Positions 1 to 6,800 are shown, numbered from the stretch's first letter. The stretch: DNA of 13,740 bases from UBA7672 sp964550535 (GCA_964550535.1 CAZJZQ010000087.1:1-13740); one strand, 5' to 3'. The notes: generated from the letters alone by a model not told the origin. Program-made: numbers and translations.

Positions 1-88
1 CGGAATAATCACCGGAATTTCCCGCCCGGCCTCCATCCCGGCCCGGATTGTGCGGCCAAAATACGTGCGGGCGATCCGTCATTCCGAG

Positions 89-117
89 TTCACAAACGCG
101 AAAAGCTGAACTATATC
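89..117 (+). promoter_or_regulatory. Candidate sigma70-type promoter upstream of trcR
   Basis: TTCACA at 89-94 and TATATC at 112-117 are separated by 17 bp, a good match to a housekeeping -35/-10 pair. Transcription would begin near 124, giving a leader of roughly 78 nt before the trcR ATG. The leader would contain the intrinsic terminator at 161-184. This is a pattern call only; no start site can be measured from sequence. Confidence 0.45.
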
Positions 118-160
118 AGGCGCGCTCAGGACTTTTTCCTTCTGTACGATCTTCGGACAG

Positions 161-184
161 CCCGGCCCTAAGCGCCGGGTTTTT
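161..184 (+). terminator. Intrinsic terminator or attenuator in the trcR leader
   Basis: CCCGGC (161-166) pairs with GCCGGG (174-179) around a 7-nt loop and is followed at once by five T residues (180-184). A second short stem, CTGT (142-145) with ACAG (157-160), abuts its 5' side. The shape is a textbook Rho-independent terminator, but it sits between the candidate promoter and the trcR ribosome binding site at 191-196. It could end a roughly 60-nt RNA, attenuate trcR, or end transcription arriving from outside the window. Confidence 0.7.
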
Positions 185-201
185 CCGTTTGGGAGACGAT
201 C

Positions 202-903
202 ATGGCCAAGATTCTCATGCCCAAGGCGACGGCCGTCTGGCTGATCGACAACACCACGCTGACGTTTGAACAGATCGCCGACTTCTGCGAACTCCATCCG
301 CTGGAAGTGAAAGGCATCGCCGACGGCGAAGTCGCCGAGAACATGCGCGGCGCCGATCCCGTGGCCTCGGGCGAACTCACCCGCGAGGAAATCGCGAAGG
401 GCGAGAAGGACAAGACCTACCGCCTCAAGACGCCCGCCCCGAAACACGCCGCCGCGCCGGAGCCCAAGCGCAAGGGCGCCCGCTTCACGCCGGTGTCGCG
501 CCGCAAGGACCGCCCGGACGCCATCGCCTGGTTCCTGCGCAACCACCCGGAAGTGCCGGACGCGCAGATCTCGCGCCTGATCGGCACCACCAAGTCGACC
601 ATCGAATCCGTGCGCTCCAAGGCTCACTGGAACACCAGCAACCTCAAGCCGGTGGACCCCGTGACGCTGGGCCTGTGCTCGCAGATCGAACTGGACGCCG
701 TGGTCACCAAGGCCGCGTCCAAGCGTGCGGAAAACACCGCCGCCCGCGATGCGCGCCTGTCCGGCCCGACGCTGCGCAAGGTCGTGACACCGCCCCCGGC
801 CGCGCCGTCTGAAGAGGCTGAAGGCCAGCCGCGCCGCGATCTCACGGCCGACGAGTTGTTCGCCAATTTCGGCAAAGCCAAACCGGAAGGCGAGCAGGAA
901 TAG
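202..903 (+). CDS. trcR: DUF1013 family cell-cycle transcriptional regulator TrcR
   Basis: A 233-aa protein of the DUF1013 family, which is confined largely to Alphaproteobacteria and is now usually named TrcR, a cell-cycle transcriptional regulator. The conserved N-terminal block (about residues 1-70, beginning MAKILMPKATAVWLID) is followed by a Pro/Ala-rich basic linker (about 75-105). A helix-turn-helix-like segment follows at about 105-145, containing AQISRLIGTTKSTIESVRS, and then a C-terminal charged region ending in an ELFANFG motif. The ATG has a clear Shine-Dalgarno, GGGAGA at 191-196, six bases upstream. The protein is cytoplasmic, with no signal peptide or membrane segment. The gene stands alone, convergent with the DUF465 gene at 1051. 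An intrinsic terminator in its leader suggests attenuation or a separate small RNA. The family call is firm; the regulatory role comes from family annotation. Confidence 0.93.
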   Translation: MAKILMPKATAVWLIDNTTLTFEQIADFCELHPLEVKGIADGEVAENMRGADPVASGELTREEIAKGEKDKTYRLKTPAPKHAAAPEPKRKGARFTPVSRRKDRPDAIAWFLRNHPEVPDAQISRLIGTTKSTIESVRSKAHWNTSNLKPVDPVTLGLCSQIELDAVVTKAASKRAENTAARDARLSGPTLRKVVTPPPAAPSEEAEGQPRRDLTADELFANFGKAKPEGEQE

Positions 904-918
904 GCTTTCGCGAAAGCC
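903..918. terminator. Perfect palindrome after trcR, possible weak terminator
   Basis: GGCTTTCG followed by CGAAAGCC is a perfect 16-bp palindrome that begins on the last base of the trcR stop codon. It could fold into a hairpin in either direction between convergent trcR and the DUF465 gene. No immediate T tract follows (the nearest, TTTT, is about 10 nt further on), so it is a weak terminator candidate. The rest of 919-1050 shows nothing I can name. Confidence 0.35.
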
Positions 919-1050
919 GCTCCGCTCGTTTTACGCCGCCAGCCGCGCCGCTATCACAGGCCCGCGTCACCTCTCTGGCGGCGCACGCCAACGCGCCCGT
1001 TTGCCGGGCGTGCAGGCTTTCACGATGTCAGGAACCCGGTCAGGGTAAGG

Positions 1051-1218
1051 TCAGTTCACGCGAAGCTGGGAAAGTTCGTCCTTTATCTTCAGCTTCTTCC
1101 GCTTCAGTTCATGGAGCCGGACATCGTCGCCCGCGGGATATTTCCGTTCATCGGCGATCGCCGCTTCCAGGCGCTTGTGACGCTCACTCAACTCGCGAAT
1201 GCGGGCTTCCATGCTCAT
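1051..1218 (-). CDS. DUF465 (YdcH-like) small helical protein
   Basis: A 55-aa, highly charged, almost wholly helical protein of the DUF465/YdcH family, whose function is not established. It has the usual features: an N-terminal RIRELSERHKRLEAAI heptad-like helix, a short turn, and the signature LKRKKLKIKDELSQL in the second helix, so it probably folds as an antiparallel coiled coil. I chose the ATG at 1218 because GGGAGA lies six bases upstream; the ATG at 1212 would be poorly spaced. A second DUF465 gene starts at 1690 on the other strand, so the two paralogues are divergent across a structured spacer. The family is clear from sequence; any role is unknown. Confidence 0.85.
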   Translation of the reverse strand: MSMEARIRELSERHKRLEAAIADERKYPAGDDVRLHELKRKKLKIKDELSQLRVN

Positions 1219-1304
1219 AAAGGGTCTCCCTTGCTGAGAATGGCGGACGTTTCTGTCTTTGTGGAATGCGTGATCCATCACCGAAACACCGCCTAGGATG
1301 TGCG

Positions 1305-1442
1305 GCAGGGAGCGGCGACCGCTCCTGCACTCCCGGGTCCGGAACCGTGACCCGGCAAGCGCCGGTGCGGCTCGCTGGCCAGCCGCAGGAGAGAGTGAAA
1401 CATGAAGTGTTTTACGCGTCACGTCTTGAAAGTAGCGAAAAC
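1305..1442 (+). ncRNA. Candidate structured RNA or leader between two DUF465 genes
   Basis: The 471-bp spacer 1219-1689 has no convincing protein gene, but four strong inverted repeats follow one another. The first is at about 1305-1329, with CCGCTCCTGC pairing to its 5' partner with one bulged G. The second is CCGGGTC 1333-1339 with GACCCGG 1349-1355. The third is TGCGGCT 1366-1372 with AGCCGCA 1381-1387. The fourth is GTTTTaCGC 1409-1417 with GCGAAAAC 1435-1442. A purine-rich AGGAGAGAG (1387-1395) after the third hairpin precedes an ATG at 1402 that opens a 17-codon frame ending at 1455. It could be a small RNA, a leader with a short upstream peptide, or chance pairing in GC-rich DNA. Strand is assumed. 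It matches no RNA family I recognise (not SRP RNA, RNase P, tmRNA or tRNA). The remainder, 1456-1689, shows nothing specific. Confidence 0.3.
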
Positions 1443-1689
1443 GTCCTACGCATGAATTTAATGCAGATGCTTCCCCAGCGCCCATGCAGTTGCTCCGCGC
1501 CAGAATGGGACGCCCGGAATATTGCCGGCATACCCGTTCATCCTGACGACGCCTTTCCTCGGGAGTCCGCGTCTGGTATTCACGCGCTTCTCGAATGGCG
1601 GGGCCGGGGCGTCGCGTGCGCAGCGCGCAGGTCCGGTGCGCGCCACACTCTGCACGCACGAATACTCGATCCGGGGATGAGGCGCTTCA

Positions 1690-1908
1690 GTGAACGACGA
1701 CGTTTTCGATGCGGGCGACCTGGACAAGATTGAGCAGCGGCTTGAAGAGCTGCGCGCCCAGCACCGTGCGCTCGACGACCGCATCGAACAGATGCTGGCC
1801 GAAGGCGCCACCGCCTTCCAGATCATGGGCCTGAAGCGGGAGAAGCTGCGCCTCAAGGACCGCATCACCTGGCTCACCGCCAAGCTCACGCCGGACATCA
1901 TCGCCTAA
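1690..1908 (+). CDS. DUF465 (YdcH-like) small helical protein, second copy
   Basis: A 72-aa member of the DUF465 family. An acidic N-terminal extension (MNDDVFDAGDLDK) precedes the two-helix core, with the characteristic second helix GLKREKLRLKDRITWL at about residues 46-61. It is predicted to be a cytoplasmic antiparallel coiled coil of unknown function. The start is GTG at 1690: an in-frame stop (TGA, 1678-1680) lies just upstream, and the next Met would remove half the domain. The only ribosome-binding signal is GAGG at 1679-1682. It is divergent from the shorter DUF465 gene at 1051-1218 and convergent with rpmE, from which a strong terminator separates it. The two paralogues differ in length and in turn sequence (YPAGD against GATAF). 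Confidence 0.85.
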   Translation: MNDDVFDAGDLDKIEQRLEELRAQHRALDDRIEQMLAEGATAFQIMGLKREKLRLKDRITWLTAKLTPDIIA

Positions 1909-1952
1909 CGGTTTTGCGCGCTAGCCTGCCGCACCAGCCCGCCAAAAACGAA

Positions 1953-1978
1953 AAGGCCCGCCTTTCCGGGCGGGCCTT
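1953..1978. terminator. Strong bidirectional intrinsic terminator
   Basis: AAGGCCCGCC (1953-1962) pairs perfectly over 10 bp with GGCGGGCCTT (1969-1978) around a 6-nt loop. Reading the minus strand, the stem is followed by TTTTCGTTTTT, an excellent U tract, so it should end rpmE transcription. On the plus strand the tail is weaker (CTTCTGTG), but it would still serve the DUF465 gene. It lies between these convergent genes. Confidence 0.88.
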
Positions 1979-2004
1979 CTGTGTCCCCATCGTGGAAACC
2001 GGTG

Positions 2005-2229
2005 TTACGGCTTCACGAAGCCTTTGAACTTGTCCTTGAAGCGCGACATACGGCCGCCGCGGTCCATCAGCTGCTGCTGACCGCCGGTCCAGGCCGGATG
2101 CGATTTCTGGTCGATGTCGAGCGACAACACATGACCTTCCTTGCCCATCGTCGAGCGGGTCTTGTACTTCGTACCGTCAGTCATGACGACTTCGATGAAG
2201 TGGTAATCGGGGTGGCCTTGGCTCTTCAT
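2005..2229 (-). CDS. rpmE: 50S ribosomal protein L31
   Basis: A 74-aa large-subunit ribosomal protein L31. Family landmarks are HPDYHFIEVVMTDGT near the N terminus, TRSTMGKEG, LSLDIDQKSHPAWTGGQQ in the middle, and DRGGRMSRFKDKF at the end. It lacks the four zinc-binding cysteines of the metal-binding L31 form, as is normal for alphaproteobacterial L31, so it is the zinc-independent type. The ATG at 2229 follows GAGACGACA, a weak Shine-Dalgarno. A consensus-like promoter lies about 100 nt upstream (2334-2362, minus strand) and a strong terminator lies downstream, so it is probably a single-gene transcript. The roughly 98-nt leader is long enough for regulation, but I see no clear structure in it. 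Confidence 0.96.
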   Translation of the reverse strand: MKSQGHPDYHFIEVVMTDGTKYKTRSTMGKEGHVLSLDIDQKSHPAWTGGQQQLMDRGGRMSRFKDKFKGFVKP

Positions 2230-2333
2230 TGTCGTCTCACAAGCCTGAATGTTAACAGGGCCGCCTGAAGTTTGCCGGCCGCTTGCGCGGACCTGACCTA
2301 ACCGCCAGACCCTTGCTGAATTGGAGAGCGCGG

Positions 2334-2362
2334 CTAATACCCGATGAGGCTCCGGCTGGCAA
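2334..2362 (-). promoter_or_regulatory. rpmE promoter
   Basis: On the minus strand, TTGCCA (2362-2357) and TATTAG (2339-2334) are separated by exactly 17 bp, matching 5/6 and 4/6 of the sigma70 consensus. Transcription would start near 2327, giving a 5' leader of about 98 nt to the rpmE ATG at 2229. It lies inside the 207-bp gap divergent from the ABC transporter gene, whose own promoter I cannot place with confidence. Confidence 0.6.
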
Positions 2363-2436
2363 GCCGCCCGGATTCGCGGTCAAAACGGCATACAAGGCCA
2401 GGCGTCCAGGCGCCGGGCATACAGGGCAGGTAACTT

Positions 2437-4317
2437 ATGAGCGACGGCGCACAGGCTGGATCGGCCCCCCCGGGGGGAGCGGCCTCTTCCGGCGCCGGAG
2501 GAGCCAGTTTCGACCGCACCGCCGGCGCCCAGCGCTGGAGCGAAGGCGGGCCCGAGCGCGGCAAGGGCAAATCCCTCCGCCCGCTGATGGGCCTCGCCCC
2601 CTATATCGCGAAACAGAAATTCACCGTGGTCATGGCGGTCACCTTCCTTCTGGCGGCCTCCGTCCTCAACCTCGCCATCACCATTCCCGCCCGCGCGCTG
2701 GGCGATACGGACTGGACGTCCGGCGGCCTGTCCTCCGAAAACGCCGCGATGGTGAATGCGGGCTTCATCGCCCTCATCATCATCGCGCTGGTCTGGGGCG
2801 TCACGTCCGGCGTGCGCTTCTACTTCTTCTCCCGCTTCGGAGAGCGTCTGGCCGCCGATGTGCGCGGCGATGTCTATGGCCGTCTCCTGTCGCTCTCGCC
2901 CGCCTATTTCTCGCGCCTGCGCACGGGCGAGGCGGTGTCGCGCCTCACCGCGGACATCACGCTGATTGAAACCTTCTTCGGCTCCACCTTCTCGATGGCG
3001 CTGCGCTCCACCGTCACCGCGCTCGGCGCCGTGGTGTGGATGGCCTTCATCAACTGGCAGCTCGTGCTGGCGCTGTTCGTCCTCGCCCCGCTCACGCTTG
3101 TCCCGATCATGGTGGTCGGCCGCGCCGTCCGCAAACACTCCGTCATCGCACAGGACCGCATCGCCGACGCCGCTTCGGAGGCGACCGAAACCCTCGACGC
3201 GATCGACATCGTGCAGGCCTACGGCATGGAGAAAACGCGCGACCGGCGTTTCCGCGACGCGATCGAGATCGCCTTCCGCGCCGCGCTCGCCCGCATCAAC
3301 GCCCGCGCGCTGCTCGGCGGCATGATTATCGCGCTGATGTTCACCCTCGTCGCCGGCGTGCTCTGGCTCGGCGCCCGCTCGGTGATGGCCGGCGACATGA
3401 CGATGGGCGCCTTCGTCCAGTTCGTGATGCTGGCCATGCTCGGCGTCGGCGGCTTTGCAACCGTCGCCGAAGTCTATGGCGACGCGATGCGCGCATCCGG
3501 CGCCGCCACGCGCGCCATGGAAATCCTCGCTGAAAAGCCTGAAATCGCGGCCCCTCCCGCGCCCGCCGCCATGCCGGCGGTGGTGAAGGGCCATATCAAA
3601 CTCGACAACGTCTCCTTCGCTTATCCCACCGCCCAGGGCCCCTCGCTCGACGGCGTCACGCTGGAGGCGAAGCCCGGCGAACTCGTCGCGCTCGTCGGTC
3701 CCTCGGGCGCGGGCAAGTCCACCGTCTTCCGTCTCGCCCTGCGTTTCTTCGATCCCCAGTCCGGCGCCATCACGCTCGACGGCGTCGACGCCCGCGCCGC
3801 CGATCCGGCGGATTGGCGCGCCCGCTTCTCCTACGTCAGCCAGGAAGCCCCCGTCTTCTCCGGCGACGCCGCCGGCAATGTCCGCTTCGGCAAGCTCGAC
3901 GCCTCCGACGACGAGGTGCGCGAGGCCCTGCGCCGCGCCGAAGCCTGGTCCTTCCTCGATGCCCGCGGCGGTCTCGCCGCTGAAGTCGGCGCCAAGGGCC
4001 GCGCGCTCTCCGGCGGCGAACGCCAGCGCATCGCCATCGCCCGCGCGCTGGTGCGCGGCGCTCCCGTGATGCTGCTCGACGAAGCCACCTCCGCACTCGA
4101 CGCCGCCAACGAGCGCCTGGTGCAAAAGGCGCTGGAACAGGCTTCCCAAGGCCGCACCACGCTGGTCATCGCCCACCGCCTCGCCACGGTCCGCATGGCC
4201 AACCGCATCATCGTGATGGACCAGGGCCGCGTGGTGGAAGAGGGCGACCACGAAAGCCTCATCCGTACCGGCGGCCTCTACGCCCAACTCGCCGAAATGC
4301 AGTTCGCCGCAAAATAA
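2437..4317 (+). CDS. ABC exporter half-transporter (membrane domain fused to ATPase)
   Basis: A 626-aa inner-membrane ABC exporter of the MsbA/LmrA/MdlB type that would work as a homodimer or pair with another half-transporter. A Gly/Ala-rich, probably disordered cytoplasmic N terminus (1-45) precedes six membrane helices, at about 61-82, 105-127, 190-207, 208-227, 293-313 and 324-345. The ATPase domain starts near 385. It has an A-loop Tyr (Y396), Walker A GPSGAGKST (421-429), Q-loop Q469, signature LSGGERQR (524-531), Walker B VMLLDE with catalytic E549, D-loop SALD and switch H580. All catalytic residues are intact, so the pump should be active; the substrate cannot be told from sequence (lipid or drug are the usual ones). 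The ATG has AGG six bases upstream. The gene stands alone, with an A-rich tail and GC-rich spacer downstream. Confidence 0.93.
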   Translation: MSDGAQAGSAPPGGAASSGAGGASFDRTAGAQRWSEGGPERGKGKSLRPLMGLAPYIAKQKFTVVMAVTFLLAASVLNLAITIPARALGDTDWTSGGLSSENAAMVNAGFIALIIIALVWGVTSGVRFYFFSRFGERLAADVRGDVYGRLLSLSPAYFSRLRTGEAVSRLTADITLIETFFGSTFSMALRSTVTALGAVVWMAFINWQLVLALFVLAPLTLVPIMVVGRAVRKHSVIAQDRIADAASEATETLDAIDIVQAYGMEKTRDRRFRDAIEIAFRAALARINARALLGGMIIALMFTLVAGVLWLGARSVMAGDMTMGAFVQFVMLAMLGVGGFATVAEVYGDAMRASGAATRAMEILAEKPEIAAPPAPAAMPAVVKGHIKLDNVSFAYPTAQGPSLDGVTLEAKPGELVALVGPSGAGKSTVFRLALRFFDPQSGAITLDGVDARAADPADWRARFSYVSQEAPVFSGDAAGNVRFGKLDASDDEVREALRRAEAWSFLDARGGLAAEVGAKGRALSGGERQRIAIARALVRGAPVMLLDEATSALDAANERLVQKALEQASQGRTTLVIAHRLATVRMANRIIVMDQGRVVEEGDHESLIRTGGLYAQLAEMQFAAK

Positions 4318-4429
4318 AAACCCGCCGCCATCCTCTGCCCGGACGGGGCGGCCCCCCTCGCGCACGCCCCCAAAAATAAATAGCAGGAATCTTATCCTAC
4401 CCCTCCGGGCCGGTGAGATACTGCTCCGC

Positions 4430-5335
4430 ATGAACCTGCTGGACGCAGATACCCCGCTCACCGACGCCGCCCTCTGGGCGGAGACGAAAGCTATTTTCCA
4501 GGACGTCCTGAAACTCTGCGGCAGCCCGCAGGAACTGGCCGGACGCGTCGCCATGCTCCACGCCGAGCACGCTAAAAAAGCCGACATCATCCGCGAATCC
4601 GAACGCCTCGTCCGCCGCATCATCCTCGTGATGGCCGCGAAAAAGGCGCAGGAACTCCCGCCTGTAAAACCCCGCACTCTCTCAACCGCATCCCCGGCGA
4701 AGGCCGGAGATACGTGTCCAGACGGCATCGCCCAAAATTCTGAGATGGCTTGCCGCGCCATAGCGCAGCGACGGCGGGAGGGGGCTGGCGGCCAAAGGCC
4801 GCCGGGTATCTCCCCAAACACAGACCTCGCACCCGCAGACCCGGCAAACACAGACCTCGAACCCTTCCCCGGCCTGCCATGCTACGTCCTCGCCAACACC
4901 CCGGCGGAACAATGGCGCGTCCACTTCTCCGTCCTGCGCCAGAAGCCCGGCGCGCAACCCGGCCGCATCAGCGCGCGCACGCGCCACAACCGTCTCTGGC
5001 GCGAGAAGAAGGCGCGCCTCGAAGCCGCCGGCATGCGCAAACCCTACACGCCGCCTTTTCAGCCAAGGCGCTATATGATGACAGGCCGCCTCGCCAAACG
5101 GCTGGAGGCGGTGAACCGCACGATCAACAATCCTGATCCGGTCATCCTGCGCACGGCGCGCCGCATGCAACGTCTGCGCGCGTACAATCGCCGCGCAAAC
5201 TTCCCCATCTATTTCGTCGCGTCCGCCGAACCGCCCGGACGCGGCAACTCGCTCGGCTGGCTGTATTGCGGCGACGCCATCCGCGCGCTGAATCCATCCG
5301 CCATCGCAGCCCTGAAATATCTCGAATCCGGATAG
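4430..5335 (+). CDS. Hypothetical protein with in-frame repeat insertion
   Basis: I do not recognise this 301-aa protein. The N-terminal part (about 1-83) is predicted helical, with RESERLVRRIILVMAAKKAQ near its end. The C-terminal part (about 148-301) is basic, with RISARTRHNRLWREKKARLE, then PPFQPRRYMMTGRLAKRLEAV, and a hydrophobic tail ending in AALKYLESG. The middle (about 85-147) is unlike either side: rich in Pro, Ala, Arg and Gly, and encoded by a palindromic DNA element (4692-4815) plus a 30-bp duplication giving two NTDL repeats. The frame stays open through both. Removing this stretch would leave a protein of roughly 240 aa, which I suspect is the ancestral form. No signal peptide or clear catalytic motif is visible. 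The basic C terminus might bind nucleic acid, but that is a guess. The ATG at 4430 has no strong Shine-Dalgarno. Confidence 0.6.
   Translation: MNLLDADTPLTDAALWAETKAIFQDVLKLCGSPQELAGRVAMLHAEHAKKADIIRESERLVRRIILVMAAKKAQELPPVKPRTLSTASPAKAGDTCPDGIAQNSEMACRAIAQRRREGAGGQRPPGISPNTDLAPADPANTDLEPFPGLPCYVLANTPAEQWRVHFSVLRQKPGAQPGRISARTRHNRLWREKKARLEAAGMRKPYTPPFQPRRYMMTGRLAKRLEAVNRTINNPDPVILRTARRMQRLRAYNRRANFPIYFVASAEPPGRGNSLGWLYCGDAIRALNPSAIAALKYLESG
4692..4815. repeat. Palindromic repeat-like element inserted inside a gene
   Basis: The stretch starts with a hairpin CCGGC-GAAG-GCCGG (4694-4707), of the CCCCGGCGAAGGCCGG kind common in dispersed alphaproteobacterial repeats. It continues through GGAGATAC (4706-4713), which is exactly repeated in inverted form as GTATCTCC at 4806-4813. 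Just inside the right end is a strong hairpin, GGCGGCC-AAA-GGCCGCC (4787-4803). The overall design, about 120 bp of nested inverted repeats carrying an open reading frame through a protein gene, recalls Rickettsia palindromic elements. No second copy is visible in this window, so its dispersed nature is inferred. Confidence 0.6.
4815..4864. repeat. 30-bp-period direct repeat at the element's right edge
   Basis: Bases 4815-4834 and 4845-4864 are 20-bp direct repeats differing only at one position (C4830 against A4860), spaced by exactly 30 bp. They encode NTDLAPADPA followed by NTDLEPFPG, so the period keeps the reading frame. The first copy overlaps the last base of the palindromic element, which suggests local duplication at or after insertion. 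Confidence 0.8.
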
Positions 5336-5463
5336 CGCGATCCCGCGCGCAGCAATCCGGTTTCGCCGCACCGCGCCCCCGCGCGATCGCGGCCGCATGC
5401 GCCGGGGCCTTTTGAACCTGCATGAGAGCTATCTTGAAGAAGGTGGTCTGCGGCTCTGAAAGA

Positions 5464-6267
5464 TCAGCCGCGCTTCACCGGGATCTTGCCCTCGATCCGT
5501 TCGGCCATCTTCGGCGCCAGCGACGTGTTCGCGACAACGAAGTCGCCCTTCACCGGATCGGATTTGTCGAGCCCGAGGATAACGCCGCCGGCTTCCTTCA
5601 CCAGGACAAATCCCGCCGCGATATCCCACGGAGAAAGCCCGCGCTCCCAGAATCCGTCAAATCGTCCGGCCGCCACCCAGGCGAGGTCCAGCGCCGCCGA
5701 ACCAAACCGGCGGATCGCGGCGACCTCGCCCTGCAACCGCGTCATCTCTTCGTTGAACCGCTCGAACCCCGGCACGCCCAGTTGCGGAATCCCCGTGGTC
5801 ACCACCGCCTCGGACAGCTTGCGGCGCGAACCAACCCGCAGGCGGCGGTTTTCCACCCACGCGCCTTCGCCTGTCTCGGCCCAGAAGGTTTCGTTGCGCA
5901 TCGGATCGAACACCACGCCCGCGCGCAACTGCCCGTCGCGCTCAAGCCCGATCGACACGGCGAAGTGCGGAACGCCGTGCAGGAAGTTCAACGTCCCATC
6001 CAGAGGGTCGATGATGAAGCGGTGCGTCTTGTCGGTGCCTTCGACGGCTCCGGATTCCTCCATCAGGAATCCATATCCCGGCCGCGCCTTCTCCAGCTTC
6101 TCGCGGATGATTTCCTCGGCCTTCCTGTCGGCGGCCGAAACGAAATCGGCGGGCCCCTTGCGGGACACCTGGAGGTTCTCGACCTCGCCAAAATCGCGGA
6201 TCAGCCGGCGGCCTGCGGCGCGCGCGGCGTCCATCATCACGCTAACGGTCGGGGAAGGGCGGGACAT
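5464..6267 (-). CDS. suhB: Inositol monophosphatase family protein (SuhB-like)
   Basis: A 267-aa cytoplasmic Mg-dependent phosphatase of the inositol monophosphatase family. Such enzymes hydrolyse inositol-1-phosphate and related sugar phosphates; SuhB homologues also act in rRNA transcription antitermination. Metal-site motifs are complete: MEES (E70, E71), IDPLDGTLNF (D87, D90) and SPWDIAAG (D215). The segment LQVSRKGPADFVSAAD is typical of the alphaproteobacterial branch. I start at ATG 6267 (MSRPSPTVSVM), which matches the family's usual N terminus and length. An upstream ATG at 6303 would add an unlikely Pro-rich dozen residues. The Shine-Dalgarno is weak. The gene is divergent from the DUF4282 gene across about 200 bp. 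In the 128-bp gap downstream (5336-5463), between the convergent 301-aa gene and this one, I find no clear terminator. Confidence 0.9.
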   Translation of the reverse strand: MSRPSPTVSVMMDAARAAGRRLIRDFGEVENLQVSRKGPADFVSAADRKAEEIIREKLEKARPGYGFLMEESGAVEGTDKTHRFIIDPLDGTLNFLHGVPHFAVSIGLERDGQLRAGVVFDPMRNETFWAETGEGAWVENRRLRVGSRRKLSEAVVTTGIPQLGVPGFERFNEEMTRLQGEVAAIRRFGSAALDLAWVAAGRFDGFWERGLSPWDIAAGFVLVKEAGGVILGLDKSDPVKGDFVVANTSLAPKMAERIEGKIPVKRG

Positions 6268-6467
6268 GGCTCTGCTTCGCGGCGGCGGAGGGGTTGGGCC
6301 CATCCCCTAAGCATGCGGCAGGCCAGCCGCAAGCCGTTTCATCCACAGCCCGGCCCATTCGCCCCGTCCCGGCGTCGTTTCAGGGGCGCCCCGGCTCTCT
6401 GCGACGGCTTGACGCACGGGACTGGCAAGGGTGTCCTGCCGCCGGGCGACACAGCAAAGGGGCGAAC

Positions 6468-6800
6468 ATGGACCTCGTCAGCCGGTTCCTGAACTTCAAC
6501 AACCTGATGGGCGCGTCGCTCGTCAAACTGGTTTATTATCTGGGCATCGCCAGCATCCTCCTCGCGGTCGCGGGCGGAATACTGGGCGCGCTCGGAATGC
6601 TGTTCTCGGGCAATTTCTTCGGCTTCATCGGCGCGCTGATTTTCGTTCCGGTCGGCGCGATCATCAGTCTTCTGGTGCTGCGCTTCGCCTGCGAACTTTA
6701 CATCGTGCTGTTCAAGATGGGCGAGGATATCTCGGCCATCCGCGCCGGCCGGGGGCTGCCTCCAGCGCCGCCGCCGCCCGGCGAAACCGCCGTCCCCTAG
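6468..6800 (+). CDS. DUF4282 small membrane protein
   Basis: A 110-aa inner-membrane protein with two hydrophobic helices, about residues 20-46 (LVKLVYYLGIASILLAV...) and 53-75. A conserved LRFACELYIVLFKMGEDISAIR segment follows, and a short Pro-rich tail (PPAPPPPGE). The pattern FLNFNNLMGASLVKLVYYLG, a Gly-rich loop, then R-x-x-x-E-L-x-I-V-L-F-K is that of DUF4282, whose function is not known. Start ATG 6468 has an excellent AAGGGG Shine-Dalgarno (6457-6462). The frame is open upstream to 6294, but that extension is low-complexity and overlaps the divergent suhB promoter region. The stop codon overlaps the thiE stop in a CTAG. TTGACG at 6409-6414 could be a -35, but no good -10 follows. Confidence 0.85.
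   Translation: MDLVSRFLNFNNLMGASLVKLVYYLGIASILLAVAGGILGALGMLFSGNFFGFIGALIFVPVGAIISLLVLRFACELYIVLFKMGEDISAIRAGRGLPPAPPPPGETAVP

Noticed and set aside
1266..1733. A 155-codon plus-strand frame covering the spacer between the DUF465 genes
   Set aside because: The composition is Arg/Gly/Cys-rich with no family likeness, it runs through the hairpins and into the next gene in another frame, and it has no ribosome binding site.
2380..4851. An 823-codon minus-strand frame opposite the ABC transporter
   Set aside because: The opposite strand encodes a complete ABC exporter with all motifs. The minus-strand translation has runs of Gly/Glu/His/Asp typical of the antisense of GC-rich genes and no domain.
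5422..6492. Plus-strand frames opposite suhB
   Set aside because: suhB on the minus strand is complete with all metal-site motifs. The opposite frames are Arg/Pro/Ser-rich and resemble no protein.
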